From F23-B02 sp963640555 (GTDB lineage: Bacteria; Bacillota; Clostridia; Oscillospirales; Oscillospiraceae), in contig CAVHZB010000045.1 of assembly GCA_963640555.1 (NCBI GenBank), positions 1 through 16,323 of the forward strand: DNA of 16,323 nucleotides, written 5' to 3'. The translations under genes and the position numbers were made by a program. Every line of letters begins with the position of its first letter. The stretch's first letter is position 1. Under the pieces are notes generated by a model, which worked only from the letters and a program-made list of their open reading frames with translations, searched no databases and was not told the DNA's origin. This document shows, in pieces, positions 6,905 to 14,948 of the stretch.

Positions 6905-7279
6905 TTAGTCCGTCTTTTTAACATTGGCTATGCTTTCTATTTTGTCCATCACATCGGGCACCATGTCGATTATCCTGTCAAGCCCGTTCTGCGCGGGAGG
7001 CGCGACATTGACCATACGAACACCGCCGTCTTTGACAACGAGGAAGCCTATCGGCTCGATCTTTACGGCAGCGGCGCTTCCTCCGCCATAGCCCTGCTGC
7101 TTTGTTCCGAGCGAATCACCGCCGGCGCCGCCGAAGCCGAAGCTTAGCTTTGACACCGGAATTATCGTCTGCCCGTCGGGAGTTGTTATCGGCTCACCAA
7201 CTATGTTATTGACTTCAACAAGGTTCTTGATGTTCGTCATTGTTGACTGCATCATTTCGCTCAATTTGTTGTTTTCCAT
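6905..7279 (-). CDS. ytfJ: Spore protein YtfJ/GerW family
   Basis: This 124-residue protein matches the YtfJ/GerW family (Pfam Spore_YtfJ), needed for proper spore germination in Bacillus subtilis. Diagnostic features are the N-terminal helix with VEVNNIVGEPI at about 21-31, TPDGQTIIPVSKLSFGFG at 33-50, a glycine-rich loop (about 50-68), and the strand pair IEPIGFLVVKDGGVRM (74-89). It has no signal or membrane segment. ATG 7279 aligns with the family N-terminus and has AAGGAAGG a few bases upstream. Its first 65 bases overlap the end of the DUF2953 gene in another frame, which is longer than any other overlap in the window. Its presence argues that the host makes endospores or descends from a spore former. 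Confidence 0.93.
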   Translation of the reverse strand: MENNKLSEMMQSTMTNIKNLVEVNNIVGEPITTPDGQTIIPVSKLSFGFGGAGGDSLGTKQQGYGGGSAAAVKIEPIGFLVVKDGGVRMVNVAPPAQNGLDRIIDMVPDVMDKIESIANVKKTD

Positions 7280-7883
7280 TGTGTGCCTTCCTTTCGCGTA
7301 TACTGTGTATCCTGCTTACAGCAAGTAATTGTACGAATTTGACTCCCGCGGCAATAGCTATGCCCACGAGCGTTCCGACTCTTATCGAGGTCTCGACCTT
7401 AGCTTCAAGGGTGCTTTTCCCCGATTGCAGGTCGAGGTCAACGAATATATCTCTTTTTTTTACATCAAAGCCGCTTTCAAAAAACGGTATAAACGAGCCT
7501 ATAAAGGCATTTACCGCGTTATAGCGCGCCGCTGCATCATAAGGGTCTGGCGCGGATATGATGCAGTGAAGCTTTATGACCCCGAAGCTCATCCCGTTTT
7601 TAAACCGCCGCAGTGCACGCATGACTACTTTTGCAAGCTCGAGCCATTGATCAAGCTCAAAGCCGAGAGAGAAGCTTTTCTTAGGCCTTTCATCTTCCTC
7701 GATGTCGGCCTCCGTGGGCTGCTCGTTCCTCGGCTTGGGCGGATACAGTCTGAGCCTATACAGCCGCCACACACCGGCATACGCCTCTAATCCTCCGTCA
7801 TAGCTCACACGCACCCACAGCGGGATCAGCATGAGCAATATCAAAAACGCTATAATGATTATCAGTGCCGTCAATCGCACCAC
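7215..7883 (-). CDS. DUF2953 membrane-anchored protein
   Basis: This 222-residue protein has one N-terminal membrane segment (about residues 5-24, rich in I and L), a charged linker (about 50-70), and a soluble part ending in a basic, polar tail. The FVDLDLQSGKSTLEAKVETS stretch near 147-166 and the place between scpB and ytfJ fit DUF2953, a family of unknown function common beside ytfJ in Clostridia. The start is uncertain: two GTG codons in a row (7883, 7880) follow a poor ribosome site, and a TTG at 7874 is also possible. It begins 9 bases after scpB and overlaps ytfJ by 65 bases. A sporulation link is inferred only from the neighbours. Confidence 0.75.
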   Translation of the reverse strand: MVRLTALIIIIAFLILLMLIPLWVRVSYDGGLEAYAGVWRLYRLRLYPPKPRNEQPTEADIEEDERPKKSFSLGFELDQWLELAKVVMRALRRFKNGMSFGVIKLHCIISAPDPYDAAARYNAVNAFIGSFIPFFESGFDVKKRDIFVDLDLQSGKSTLEAKVETSIRVGTLVGIAIAAGVKFVQLLAVSRIHSIRERKAHNGKQQIERNDAVNNDEHQEPC

Positions 7884-7892
7884 CCCGACGAA

Positions 7893-8495
7893 TTATTTCA
7901 GCTCCTCCATACGAAGCTGGTTATCACCCACGGTGTTCAGCTTTTCTATCGCGTCCTCAAGCTTTTTAACGCCGTCTCCGGAGCTTATGTCCGGAAGCTC
8001 CGGCAGTTCTTCAAGACTGCTTACGCCCATTGTGCGCAGGAACACATCGGTGGTGCGCAAAAGCGAGGGTCTTCCCGGGACATCGAGCTTGCCGCAGCGT
8101 TCTATCAGCCCTCGGTCGAGCAGTACGCCGACGGTATAGGAGCTGTCAACTCCGCGTACCTGATCAATATACGCCCTTGTGACGGGCTGAAAATACGCAA
8201 TGACCGCAAGCGTTTCAAGCGCCGGCTGCGAAAGCATGGGCGGCTTGCGCTGCTCAAGAGCTTTGCTTATAATGCCGGCATACTCCGGTGAGGAGCACAT
8301 TTGCAGCTTGTTATCCAGCTTTAATATGCGCACGCCGCGCCTGTTGAAGCTGTACTCATCAGCAAGCTCCTTTGCGGCAGCAAGGATATCCTCCTCCTCT
8401 GCCTCGAGTATCAGTGACAGGCGGGCTGCCGGAACCGGCTCTCCGGCTGCAAAAAGTATTGCCTCGATAGCCGGCTTTATATTCTCGTTTTCCAT
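7893..8495 (-). CDS. scpB: Segregation and condensation protein ScpB
   Basis: This 200-residue winged-helix protein binds ScpA as a dimer to form, with SMC, the SMC-ScpAB condensin that compacts and separates newly replicated chromosomes. The N-terminal winged helix covers about residues 5-80. The family signature runs through LSQPALETLAVIAYFQPVTR (88-107), DQVRGVDSSYTVGVLLDRGL (111-130), PGRPSLLRTTDVFL (140-153) and SLEELP (160-165). The length is normal. ATG 8495 lies 8 bases after the scpA stop, with AGGAT upstream, so expression is likely coupled to scpA. SMC is not in this window. Confidence 0.97.
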   Translation of the reverse strand: MENENIKPAIEAILFAAGEPVPAARLSLILEAEEEDILAAAKELADEYSFNRRGVRILKLDNKLQMCSSPEYAGIISKALEQRKPPMLSQPALETLAVIAYFQPVTRAYIDQVRGVDSSYTVGVLLDRGLIERCGKLDVPGRPSLLRTTDVFLRTMGVSSLEELPELPDISSGDGVKKLEDAIEKLNTVGDNQLRMEELK

Positions 8496-8503
8496 TATCT
8501 ATC

Positions 8504-9286
8504 CTACTCTACGATTTTTTCAAGAATTTCGTTTACATTGCCGCCAATAAAGCTGAGCGTGTAGTCCGCTTCATCCCCTGTAAGCTCGACGCTGCCCATG
8601 CTGCACAGCTCAAGAATGGATATGAAGGTCGCTACTATTTCGGAGCGGCTTCTGCATGAGCCGTAAAGCTCCGACAGCCTTGCAGGACCGGACTGAAGCC
8701 TTTCGATCAATTCGCGGCTCTTGGTTCGCACCTCATATATTATGCGTGCGGGTGCAATGTGCCGCGCAAGCTCTGGCTCGGCAGGCTTTCCGCCGCGCGT
8801 TGCAACGGCATACAGTGCCTTGAACAGATCTGCCGGATCGTGGCGGTATTCATACTCTCTTGAGGACACCGGCAGCGGCTCCGGCAGCTTTGCGTAGTAC
8901 AGCAGTCCCTTTTCAGACGCTGCCTTCAGCTCAGGCGTTACCTTCTGTACGGCAGCATATATATCCTTGCATTTGAGCTGCTCAAGGGAGCTCATGAGTT
9001 CTTCGAGCTCACTGACCTCCTCCTCGCCCGCAAGCAGCGTACGCGTTTTTATATACAGCAGATGTGACGCCATCTGGACAAACTCACTGGCTATTTCAAG
9101 ATCCATGCGCTCCATCTGCGCAAGATACTCAAGGTACTGGTCGAGTATCTCAGCGATTTTAATGTCCCGTATCTCTATTTTATTTTTGGAAAGCAGCATC
9201 AGTATAAGGCTGAGCGGACCGTCAAAGTCCTGAAGCTCGTTTTTGTCCTTGACTATGCTTTCAAGGTGAAAAGTCGGATTATCCAT
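8504..9286 (-). CDS. scpA: Segregation and condensation protein ScpA (kleisin)
   Basis: This 260-residue kleisin bridges the SMC heads and binds ScpB. The N-terminal SMC-contact region shows DFDGPLSLILMLLSKNKIEI (20-39) and DIKIAEILDQYLEYL (41-55), close to the family consensus. ASHLLYIKTRTLL follows at 73-85, then an acidic linker. A C-terminal winged helix (about 195-245, SEIVATFISILEL) is present. I start at ATG 9286, not the in-frame TTG at 9334 that lies inside the protease gene. No Shine-Dalgarno is visible; the ATG follows the protease's tandem TGATGA stops by one base, so it is probably translated by reinitiating ribosomes. Confidence 0.95.
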   Translation of the reverse strand: MDNPTFHLESIVKDKNELQDFDGPLSLILMLLSKNKIEIRDIKIAEILDQYLEYLAQMERMDLEIASEFVQMASHLLYIKTRTLLAGEEEVSELEELMSSLEQLKCKDIYAAVQKVTPELKAASEKGLLYYAKLPEPLPVSSREYEYRHDPADLFKALYAVATRGGKPAEPELARHIAPARIIYEVRTKSRELIERLQSGPARLSELYGSCRSRSEIVATFISILELCSMGSVELTGDEADYTLSFIGGNVNEILEKIVE

Positions 9287-9290
9287 ATCA

Positions 9291-9983
9291 TCAGAAAAAC
9301 AGCATGCTCGAAAGGTCAGAGCCCCACTGAGCAAACGAAAACAGTATACTAAACAGAAATTCGGTGGCTTTCTGCATGGGAGAGCCTAAGATATCGGTTG
9401 CAATCAGCACGATCAGGATTATCATACCGTAGCGCTCATAGTGCATTAGCTTCATATAGCTTCTGTCGCTCATAAGTGAAAAAAGCACCTTCGATCCGTC
9501 CAGCGGCGGCACGGGTATAATGTTGAAAACGGCAAGCGCAAGGCTCAAATATGCCGTTATGTAAACCATATTGCGCAGTTCTATGGCAAATTGACTGCCG
9601 GATAGCGTACATGGGGCGTATATCATACCGTAAATAAACAGCACCACGCAGGTTATGATAACATTTGATACGGGTCCTGCGAGGGCGGTTATTGCCATAT
9701 CTCGTTTCGGGTGTTTGAAATTGCGCATATCCACCGGCACGGGCTTTGCCCAGCCAAAGTTGAATGCAATCATCATGACGAGACCTAGTATGTCAATGTG
9801 CTTTATCGGGTTAAGCGTCAGCCTGCCCATATTTTTTGCGGTATTGTCACCAAGCCTGTATGCCACATATCCGTGGCTCAGCTCATGCAGCGTTATGCAA
9901 ATAAGGGCCGGTATGACCGACATGAGCATGTATACCGGGACCGACCAATCGAGATTGCGCATCACAGCGCCAAAGGAACCCAT
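9291..9983 (-). CDS. Site-2 protease family (M50) membrane metalloprotease
   Basis: This roughly 230-residue polytopic protein is an M50 intramembrane metalloprotease of the small YwhC/SpoIVFB-like class. Counting from the GTG at 9992, the zinc motif HELSH is at residues 36-40 in the first membrane segments. The third zinc ligand is D165 in PVPPLDG, and the conserved GRLTLNPIKHID and GWAKPVPVD motifs lie between. About five hydrophobic segments are seen. I start at ATG 9983 (3 residues later) because AGAGGTG lies 7 bases upstream; the GTG at 9992 overlaps that site. It ends in tandem in-frame TGA codons just before scpA. The substrate is unknown; such proteases beside scpAB are common in Clostridia. 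It need not be SpoIVFB itself. Confidence 0.9.
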   Translation of the reverse strand: MGSFGAVMRNLDWSVPVYMLMSVIPALICITLHELSHGYVAYRLGDNTAKNMGRLTLNPIKHIDILGLVMMIAFNFGWAKPVPVDMRNFKHPKRDMAITALAGPVSNVIITCVVLFIYGMIYAPCTLSGSQFAIELRNMVYITAYLSLALAVFNIIPVPPLDGSKVLFSLMSDRSYMKLMHYERYGMIILIVLIATDILGSPMQKATEFLFSILFSFAQWGSDLSSMLFF

Positions 9984-9995
9984 GTTGGTCACCTC

Positions 9996-10586
9996 TCAAA
10001 CATATTCGAGTATCCGCGCCATAAGCGCGTCTGCGCCCGTCCCCTTTTCGGCGGAAAACAGGATGAGCGGTGTTTCTTCGTCAAGCTCAAGCGTTTGGCG
10101 GATAAGCTCAAGACTTGGCTCTATCTCGCTTTTCCTGAGCTTGTCACACTTGTTGGCAACTACCACGAGCGGGCACTGCGTGCTTTTAAACCATTGCGCC
10201 ATCGTTATGTCATCGGCGGTGGGCTTATGTCGGGAGTCAACTATCATGACACCGAGGTCTATAAGTCCTTCACAGGCAAAGAACTGCTCCATCAGCTTGC
10301 CCCAGCGCTCGCGCTCGGACTTGGCTACCTTGGCATAGCCATAGCCGGGGAGATCTACGAAATAGACCTTCCTGTCTATAAGAAAGTAGTTTACATGGAT
10401 GGTTTTGCCGGGCGACTGCCCCACCCTTGCAAAGTTTTTGCGGTTGAGCAGCCGGTTTATCACAGAGGATTTGCCGACATTGGATTTCCCTGAAAACACG
10501 ATATTAGGCAGCTCGTCTCTTACAAAACCCGACGGCGATGCCGCGCTTTTTATAAACTCGGCATTATTTATGTTCAGTTGAGCCAT
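9996..10586 (-). CDS. ysxC: Ribosome biogenesis GTPase YsxC/EngB
   Basis: This 196-residue TRAFAC GTPase is needed for late assembly of the 50S subunit. The GTPase motifs are in order from ATG 10586: G1 GKSNVGKSS (33-41), G2 threonine in SPGKT (58-62), G3 DLPGYG (78-83), G4 NKCD (145-148) and G5 SAEKG (178-182). The GYGYAKV switch segment is typical of EngB. Length is normal. Two ATGs lie in a row; the second (10586) has the better spacing from TAGGTG, while the first (10589) is very close to it. The lon stop is only 7 bases upstream. ysxC follows lon in Bacillus subtilis too. Confidence 0.97.
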   Translation of the reverse strand: MAQLNINNAEFIKSAASPSGFVRDELPNIVFSGKSNVGKSSVINRLLNRKNFARVGQSPGKTIHVNYFLIDRKVYFVDLPGYGYAKVAKSERERWGKLMEQFFACEGLIDLGVMIVDSRHKPTADDITMAQWFKSTQCPLVVVANKCDKLRKSEIEPSLELIRQTLELDEETPLILFSAEKGTGADALMARILEYV

Positions 10587-10593
10587 CATTCAC

Positions 10594-12990
10594 CTACTGT
10601 CTGATGCCGGGACGGGATTTATTGCCCTTTATCGGCATTATTATATCGGTCTTTGCTTCAGCATCCTTACGAACGAGCGCCGTTTCAAGTACTTTATCGA
10701 CCTTATCGGCGATCACAAAATTGAGAGCCGACCTAACGGTTGGGTCTATTTCTTCGAGATCTGGCTCATTATCGCTGGGCACGATAACCGTATTCACACC
10801 GTTTCTGTGCGCAGCCATTGTTTTTTCCTTGAGCCCGCCTATGGGCAGAACTCTGCCGCGGAGACTTATCTCGCCCGTCATTGCAACATCGCGGCGCACA
10901 GGGGTACCCGTGAGTGCGGAGACTATGGCGGTACATACCGTTACGCCCGCGGAAGGACCGTCCTTAGGAACGGCTCCCTCCGGAAAATGAATGTGTATAT
11001 CCTTTGTTTTATAAAAATCAGGGTCGATACCAAGCTTTCCGCTGCGGCTCCTTATGTATGTGACCGCCGCCTGGCAGGACTCCTTCATCACATTGCCGAG
11101 GTTGCCGGTGAGCTCAAGCTTGCCGGTACCGTCGACTACCGCGACCTCGACATCAAGCACTTCCCCGCCTACGCTTGTCCATGCCAGCCCGCGAACAAGT
11201 CCCACTTCATCGGTCATATGCCGCTGCTCAGGCTTAAACTTAGGCGCACCGAGATACGGACGCAGTGCGCCCGAGCGCAGGCTGAGGCTCTTTTTTTCGC
11301 CGTCTGCGGCTGCGACCGCCGCTTTGCGGCATATCTCTGCTATTCTGCGCTCAAGGCTTCTGACTCCGGACTCACGTGTGTAATTTGTTATTATTTCGCG
11401 TATGGCATCGTCGCTTATTTTGAGCTGTGAGGCCTTGAGCCCATGCTTTTTGCGCTGCTTGGGTATGAGATGCCGCTTTGCTATGCTGAGCTTTTCCTCA
11501 TCGGTATAGCTTGAAAGCTCGATGACCTCCATGCGGTCAAGGAGTGCGCGCGGAATGGTGTCTACAGAATTTGCCGTCGTTATAAAGAACACATCGGAAA
11601 GATCGACCGGCATCTCAAGAAAGTTATCCCTGAACGCGGAGTTCTGCTCGGGATCAAGCGCTTCAAGCAGTGCGGCCGAGGGGTCGCCGCGGTAGTCCGA
11701 GCCGAGCTTATCTATCTCGTCGAGCACCATGAGCGGATTCATGCTCTTAGCCTGACGCAGACCGCCGATTATCCTGCCGGGCATTGCGCCGACATATGTC
11801 TTGCGGTGTCCGCGTATCTCGGCTTCGTCATGTACGCCGCCGAGCGATATACGAACGCAATTTCGCCCCGTGGCACGGGCGATGCTCATCGCGATGCTTG
11901 TTTTACCGGTTCCCGGAGGTCCTACAAGGCAGAGCAGGTTGCCGTTTGCCTTCGGAGCTATGCTTCTCACGGCAAGATGCTCTATAACGCGCTGCTTAAC
12001 CTTTTCAAGGCCGAAATGATCGTCATCGAGTATTTTTCTCGCCTTTTCAATATCCGTTGTCTCCTTGGTCCGCTTATTCCACGGCAGCTCAAGACACACA
12101 TCGAGATATCCGCGGATGACGGCGGCCTCGGCTGAGCCGAACGGCTGCTTTGCAAGGTGGGATACCTCCTTAAGCAGCTTTTCCTCCATCTCCTTTGGAA
12201 GCTCCAGCCCACAAATTTTTTGACGATATTCGCCGATATCGTCTATAGTATCCTCTTCGCCCAGCTCCTGCTGGATGATCTTCATCTGCTCGCGCAGGTA
12301 ATAGTCGCGCTGACTGCGGTTTACCTGCTCATTCGTCGCCTCGGTGAGCTCCTGCTCAATGTTCATGACATTCAGCTCGTGGTTGAGCATCTCTATGAGC
12401 ATCTCAAGGCGTCTGCACGGATGCAGCTGCTCTAAAAGCGACTGCTTCTGGCGATAGTCAAGGCGTACATTCTGTGCGGTGTAATCGGCAACGAATGCCG
12501 GATCGTGGCTTACGACAAGGTTCAGCAGCATTTCCGGCGGCAAATTGCCCGACAGCTGGATATACTCGTCAAAAAGCCCGACGGCAGTACGGATAAGCGC
12601 CTCTCGCATATCGGACGCCGTTTTTTCGCTTTTGTCCGGCACACATTCTACCTCTCCGGAAAAACACGGCTGATCGGATATCAATTTCTTGACTCTGCCG
12701 CGATATTCGCCCTCGGCCATGACCTTGCACAGCTTACTCCCCGGCTGACGGACGAGCTGGCGGATACGGCATACAACGCCGTATTCATACAGATCGTCAA
12801 AGCCGGGCATATCATTTGAAATGTCCTTTTGGGTCACAAGGAATATCTCCTGATCGGCAGTCGCCGCGCTGTTGAGAGCGGCAAGCGACATCGGGCGCTC
12901 AACATCAAAGCTCAGGAGCATTCCGGGAAATATGTTAAGTCCGCGCAGCGGCAGTATAGCCATCTGACGGTCATTGTCTTTTATGCTCAT
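10594..12990 (-). CDS. lon: ATP-dependent protease Lon (LonA)
   Basis: This 798-residue cytoplasmic protease degrades misfolded and regulatory proteins, using one chain for both unfolding and cutting. The N-terminal LAN domain spans about residues 10-205. The AAA+ module has Walker A GPPGTGKT (357-364) and Walker B LMVLDEID (420-427). The C-terminal protease domain has the catalytic serine S680 in PKDGPSAG and lysine K723 in GGLKEK, giving the Ser-Lys dyad. Length and layout match LonA; there is no membrane insertion as in LonB. ATG 12990 has AAGGAG at good spacing. Unlike Bacillus subtilis (clpX-lonB-lonA), no lonB lies between clpX and lon. An intrinsic terminator-like hairpin before the gene suggests separate tuning from clpX. 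Confidence 0.98.
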   Translation of the reverse strand: MSIKDNDRQMAILPLRGLNIFPGMLLSFDVERPMSLAALNSAATADQEIFLVTQKDISNDMPGFDDLYEYGVVCRIRQLVRQPGSKLCKVMAEGEYRGRVKKLISDQPCFSGEVECVPDKSEKTASDMREALIRTAVGLFDEYIQLSGNLPPEMLLNLVVSHDPAFVADYTAQNVRLDYRQKQSLLEQLHPCRRLEMLIEMLNHELNVMNIEQELTEATNEQVNRSQRDYYLREQMKIIQQELGEEDTIDDIGEYRQKICGLELPKEMEEKLLKEVSHLAKQPFGSAEAAVIRGYLDVCLELPWNKRTKETTDIEKARKILDDDHFGLEKVKQRVIEHLAVRSIAPKANGNLLCLVGPPGTGKTSIAMSIARATGRNCVRISLGGVHDEAEIRGHRKTYVGAMPGRIIGGLRQAKSMNPLMVLDEIDKLGSDYRGDPSAALLEALDPEQNSAFRDNFLEMPVDLSDVFFITTANSVDTIPRALLDRMEVIELSSYTDEEKLSIAKRHLIPKQRKKHGLKASQLKISDDAIREIITNYTRESGVRSLERRIAEICRKAAVAAADGEKKSLSLRSGALRPYLGAPKFKPEQRHMTDEVGLVRGLAWTSVGGEVLDVEVAVVDGTGKLELTGNLGNVMKESCQAAVTYIRSRSGKLGIDPDFYKTKDIHIHFPEGAVPKDGPSAGVTVCTAIVSALTGTPVRRDVAMTGEISLRGRVLPIGGLKEKTMAAHRNGVNTVIVPSDNEPDLEEIDPTVRSALNFVIADKVDKVLETALVRKDAEAKTDIIMPIKGNKSRPGIRQ

Positions 12991-13014
12991 ATGCTTACTC
13001 CTTATGAGGGACTT

Positions 13015-13058
13015 AAAAAAACATGCGCAGCAAGACAGGCAAGCCCCGTCTTGCTGCG
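13015..13058 (-). terminator. Intrinsic terminator/attenuator between clpX and lon
   Basis: A perfect 11-base-pair stem, CGCAGCAAGAC paired with GTCTTGCTGCG (13058-13048 with 13036-13026 in transcript order), carries an 11-base loop. Four bases later a run of seven U follows (13021-13015). This has the form of a Rho-independent terminator for transcription coming from clpX. Only about 24 bases remain before the lon ATG, too few for a lon promoter downstream. Thus lon must rely on read-through or on a promoter within or upstream of clpX, and the element may attenuate lon. Confidence 0.75.
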
Positions 13059-13066
13059 ATAATGTG

Positions 13067-14308
13067 TCATTTTCTGATTATTTCGGGGCTGGTTCCGTTA
13101 CGGACACAATCCTCCGTTACGATCACCTTTTCAATATCGTGCTCGGACGGAACGGTATACATGATATCGGTCATAATGCTTTCCATAACGCTCCGCAGAC
13201 CGCGGGCTCCGATCTTCATCTCAATGGCTTTGTCGGCAACGGCCTCGAGAGCATTCTTCTCGTAGGTGAGCTCAACTCCGTCATAGCTCATAAGCGCCTC
13301 ATACTGCTTGGTCATGGCGTTTTTGGGTTCCGTAAGTATGCGCACGAGGTCCTCGCGCTTGAGCGAGGTGAGCGGTGCAATGACAGGAAGTCTGCCTATA
13401 AGCTCAGGGATTATGCCGAATTTGAGCAGATCGTGCTGCTGCGCCTGCTTTAAAAGCTCGCCCACATCGCGTTCGGTCGAGCTCTTTATCTCCGCTCCAA
13501 ACCCCATACTCTTCTTATCCGTCCGCTTTTCGATTATCTTATCAAGACCGTCGAAGGCGCCGCCGCATATGAAAAGAATGTTTGTCGTGTCGACCTTTAT
13601 AAATTCCTGATGGGGATGCTTGCGTCCGCCCTGAGGCGGGACATTGGCGACCGTGCCCTCAAGGAGCTTCAAAAGTGCCTGCTGAACACCCTCACCGGAA
13701 ACATCTCGGGTTATGGATGTATTTTCGCTCTTGCGGGCGATCTTGTCGATCTCGTCTATATATATTATACCCTTTTCGGCGCGTTCAACATCGAAATCCG
13801 CCGCCTGCAGAAGCCGCAGGAGTATGTTTTCTACATCCTCGCCGACATAGCCCGCCTCGGTGAGAGTGGTTGCATCCGCAATGGCAAACGGAACATTGAG
13901 CATTTTCGCAAGAGACTGCGCAAAAAGCGTTTTGCCGCTGCCTGTAGGACCGATGAGCAGAATATTGCTCTTTTGCAGCTCAACATCGTTATCTCCGGCA
14001 TAGAGGATACGCTTATAGTGGTTATACACCGCGACCGAAAGGACGACCTTTGCCCTATCCTGCCCTACGATATATTCGTCGAGCTTTGCCTTTATCTCGG
14101 CAGGCTTCGGAAGATCTTCAAATCTGATGCGATTTCCGGCACTGTCATGCATCGGGAGCTCATCATCCTCGGCAATTATGCTCATGCAAAGGTTAATGCA
14201 CTCATCGCAGATATATGCACCGTTGCCGGCGATGAGTCTGCCGGTCTGCGCCTGTGTTTTTCCGCAGAAGGAGCAGCGAATGCTCTTTCTGTCGTCTGTT
14301 CTTGCCAT
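13067..14308 (-). CDS. clpX: ClpX, unfoldase subunit of ClpXP protease
   Basis: This 413-residue AAA+ unfoldase recognises tagged proteins (such as ssrA-tagged) and feeds them into ClpP. An N-terminal C4 zinc finger uses C12, C15, C34 and C37. Walker A GPTGSGKT is at 120-127, pore loop GYVG at 153-156, Walker B with D185/E186 (YIDEIDK), the RKH loop at 229-231 and sensor-2 GARGLR near 372. The ClpP-docking tripeptide is MGF at 268-270, where IGF or LGF is usual. Length is typical. ATG 14308 has GAGGT 6 bases upstream. It follows clpP after 58 bases that contain a strong hairpin, and precedes lon after a terminator-like hairpin. Confidence 0.98.
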   Translation of the reverse strand: MARTDDRKSIRCSFCGKTQAQTGRLIAGNGAYICDECINLCMSIIAEDDELPMHDSAGNRIRFEDLPKPAEIKAKLDEYIVGQDRAKVVLSVAVYNHYKRILYAGDNDVELQKSNILLIGPTGSGKTLFAQSLAKMLNVPFAIADATTLTEAGYVGEDVENILLRLLQAADFDVERAEKGIIYIDEIDKIARKSENTSITRDVSGEGVQQALLKLLEGTVANVPPQGGRKHPHQEFIKVDTTNILFICGGAFDGLDKIIEKRTDKKSMGFGAEIKSSTERDVGELLKQAQQHDLLKFGIIPELIGRLPVIAPLTSLKREDLVRILTEPKNAMTKQYEALMSYDGVELTYEKNALEAVADKAIEMKIGARGLRSVMESIMTDIMYTVPSEHDIEKVIVTEDCVRNGTSPEIIRK

Positions 14309-14336
14309 ATTTGTACCTCAAGTTAAAAAGTGTGAA

Positions 14337-14363
14337 TATGGGGGAACAAACAGTTCCCCCATA
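14337..14363 (-). terminator. Strong hairpin between clpP and clpX
   Basis: A perfect 11-base-pair stem, TATGGGGGAAC with GTTCCCCCATA (14363-14353 with 14347-14337 in transcript order), has a 5-base TGTTT loop. It starts 3 bases after the clpP stop. A run of five U appears 7 bases after the stem (14329-14325), farther than is ideal for an intrinsic terminator. It may be a leaky terminator that lowers clpX relative to clpP, or a structure that protects the clpP mRNA 3' end. Confidence 0.6.
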
Positions 14364-14366
14364 CAG

Positions 14367-14948
14367 TTATCGTCTGGTTATAACCCTGTCGATAATGCCG
14401 TATTCCAGGGCTTCCTGCGCGGACATGAAGTGGTCGCGCTCGCAATCCTTTTCAACGACCGCAATGTCCTTACCGGTGTTTTCGGCAAGGATCCTGTTCA
14501 GATTCTTCTTTATCTTGAGTATCTGCTCGGCCTGTATCTGGATGTCGGTGCACTGTCCCTGACTGCCGCCGGATGGCTGGTGGATCATTATCTCCGCATT
14601 AGGCAGCGCTAATCGCTTGCCCCTGGCACCGCTTGACAGCAGGAACGCGCCCATTGATGCCGCCATGCCGATGCATATCGTCGATACATCCGGCTTAATG
14701 TACTGCATGGTATCGTATATGGCCATGCCGGAGGTAACACTTCCGCCGGGACTGTTGATGTAGAACATTATGTCCTTATCGGGATCCTGCGCCTCGAGAT
14801 AGAGAAGCTGCGCCACGACAAGGCTTGCAGTCGTGTCATTAACTTCCTCGGACAGCATGATGATGCGGTCATTCAGCAGTCTGGAGAAAATATCATACGA
14901 ACGCTCTCCGCGGCTTGTCTGCTCAACAACATAGGGTACTAAACTCAT
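14367..14948 (-). CDS. clpP: ClpP, ATP-dependent Clp protease proteolytic subunit
   Basis: This 193-residue serine protease forms a double-heptamer barrel that degrades proteins unfolded by ClpX or ClpC. The catalytic triad is S98 (GMAASMGAF), H123 (MIHQPSGG) and D172 (ERDHFMS). The N-terminal SLVPYVVEQTSRGERSYDIF is characteristic of ClpP, and length is normal. ATG 14948 is chosen over an in-frame TTG at 15005 because AAAGGAGA lies 7 bases upstream and it gives the family N-terminus. It follows tig after 62 bases with no hairpin or promoter that I can see, so tig and clpP are probably co-transcribed, as in many bacteria. Confidence 0.98.
   Translation of the reverse strand: MSLVPYVVEQTSRGERSYDIFSRLLNDRIIMLSEEVNDTTASLVVAQLLYLEAQDPDKDIMFYINSPGGSVTSGMAIYDTMQYIKPDVSTICIGMAASMGAFLLSSGARGKRLALPNAEIMIHQPSGGSQGQCTDIQIQAEQILKIKKNLNRILAENTGKDIAVVEKDCERDHFMSAQEALEYGIIDRVITRR

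Noticed and set aside
13610..14326. A 238-codon plus-strand open frame opposite clpX (and similar ones at 9798-10493, 10807-11430, 2884-3486)
   Set aside because: Each lies wholly or almost wholly opposite well-supported genes (clpX, M50/ysxC, lon, baiN-like) and shows no motif, ribosome site or family likeness.
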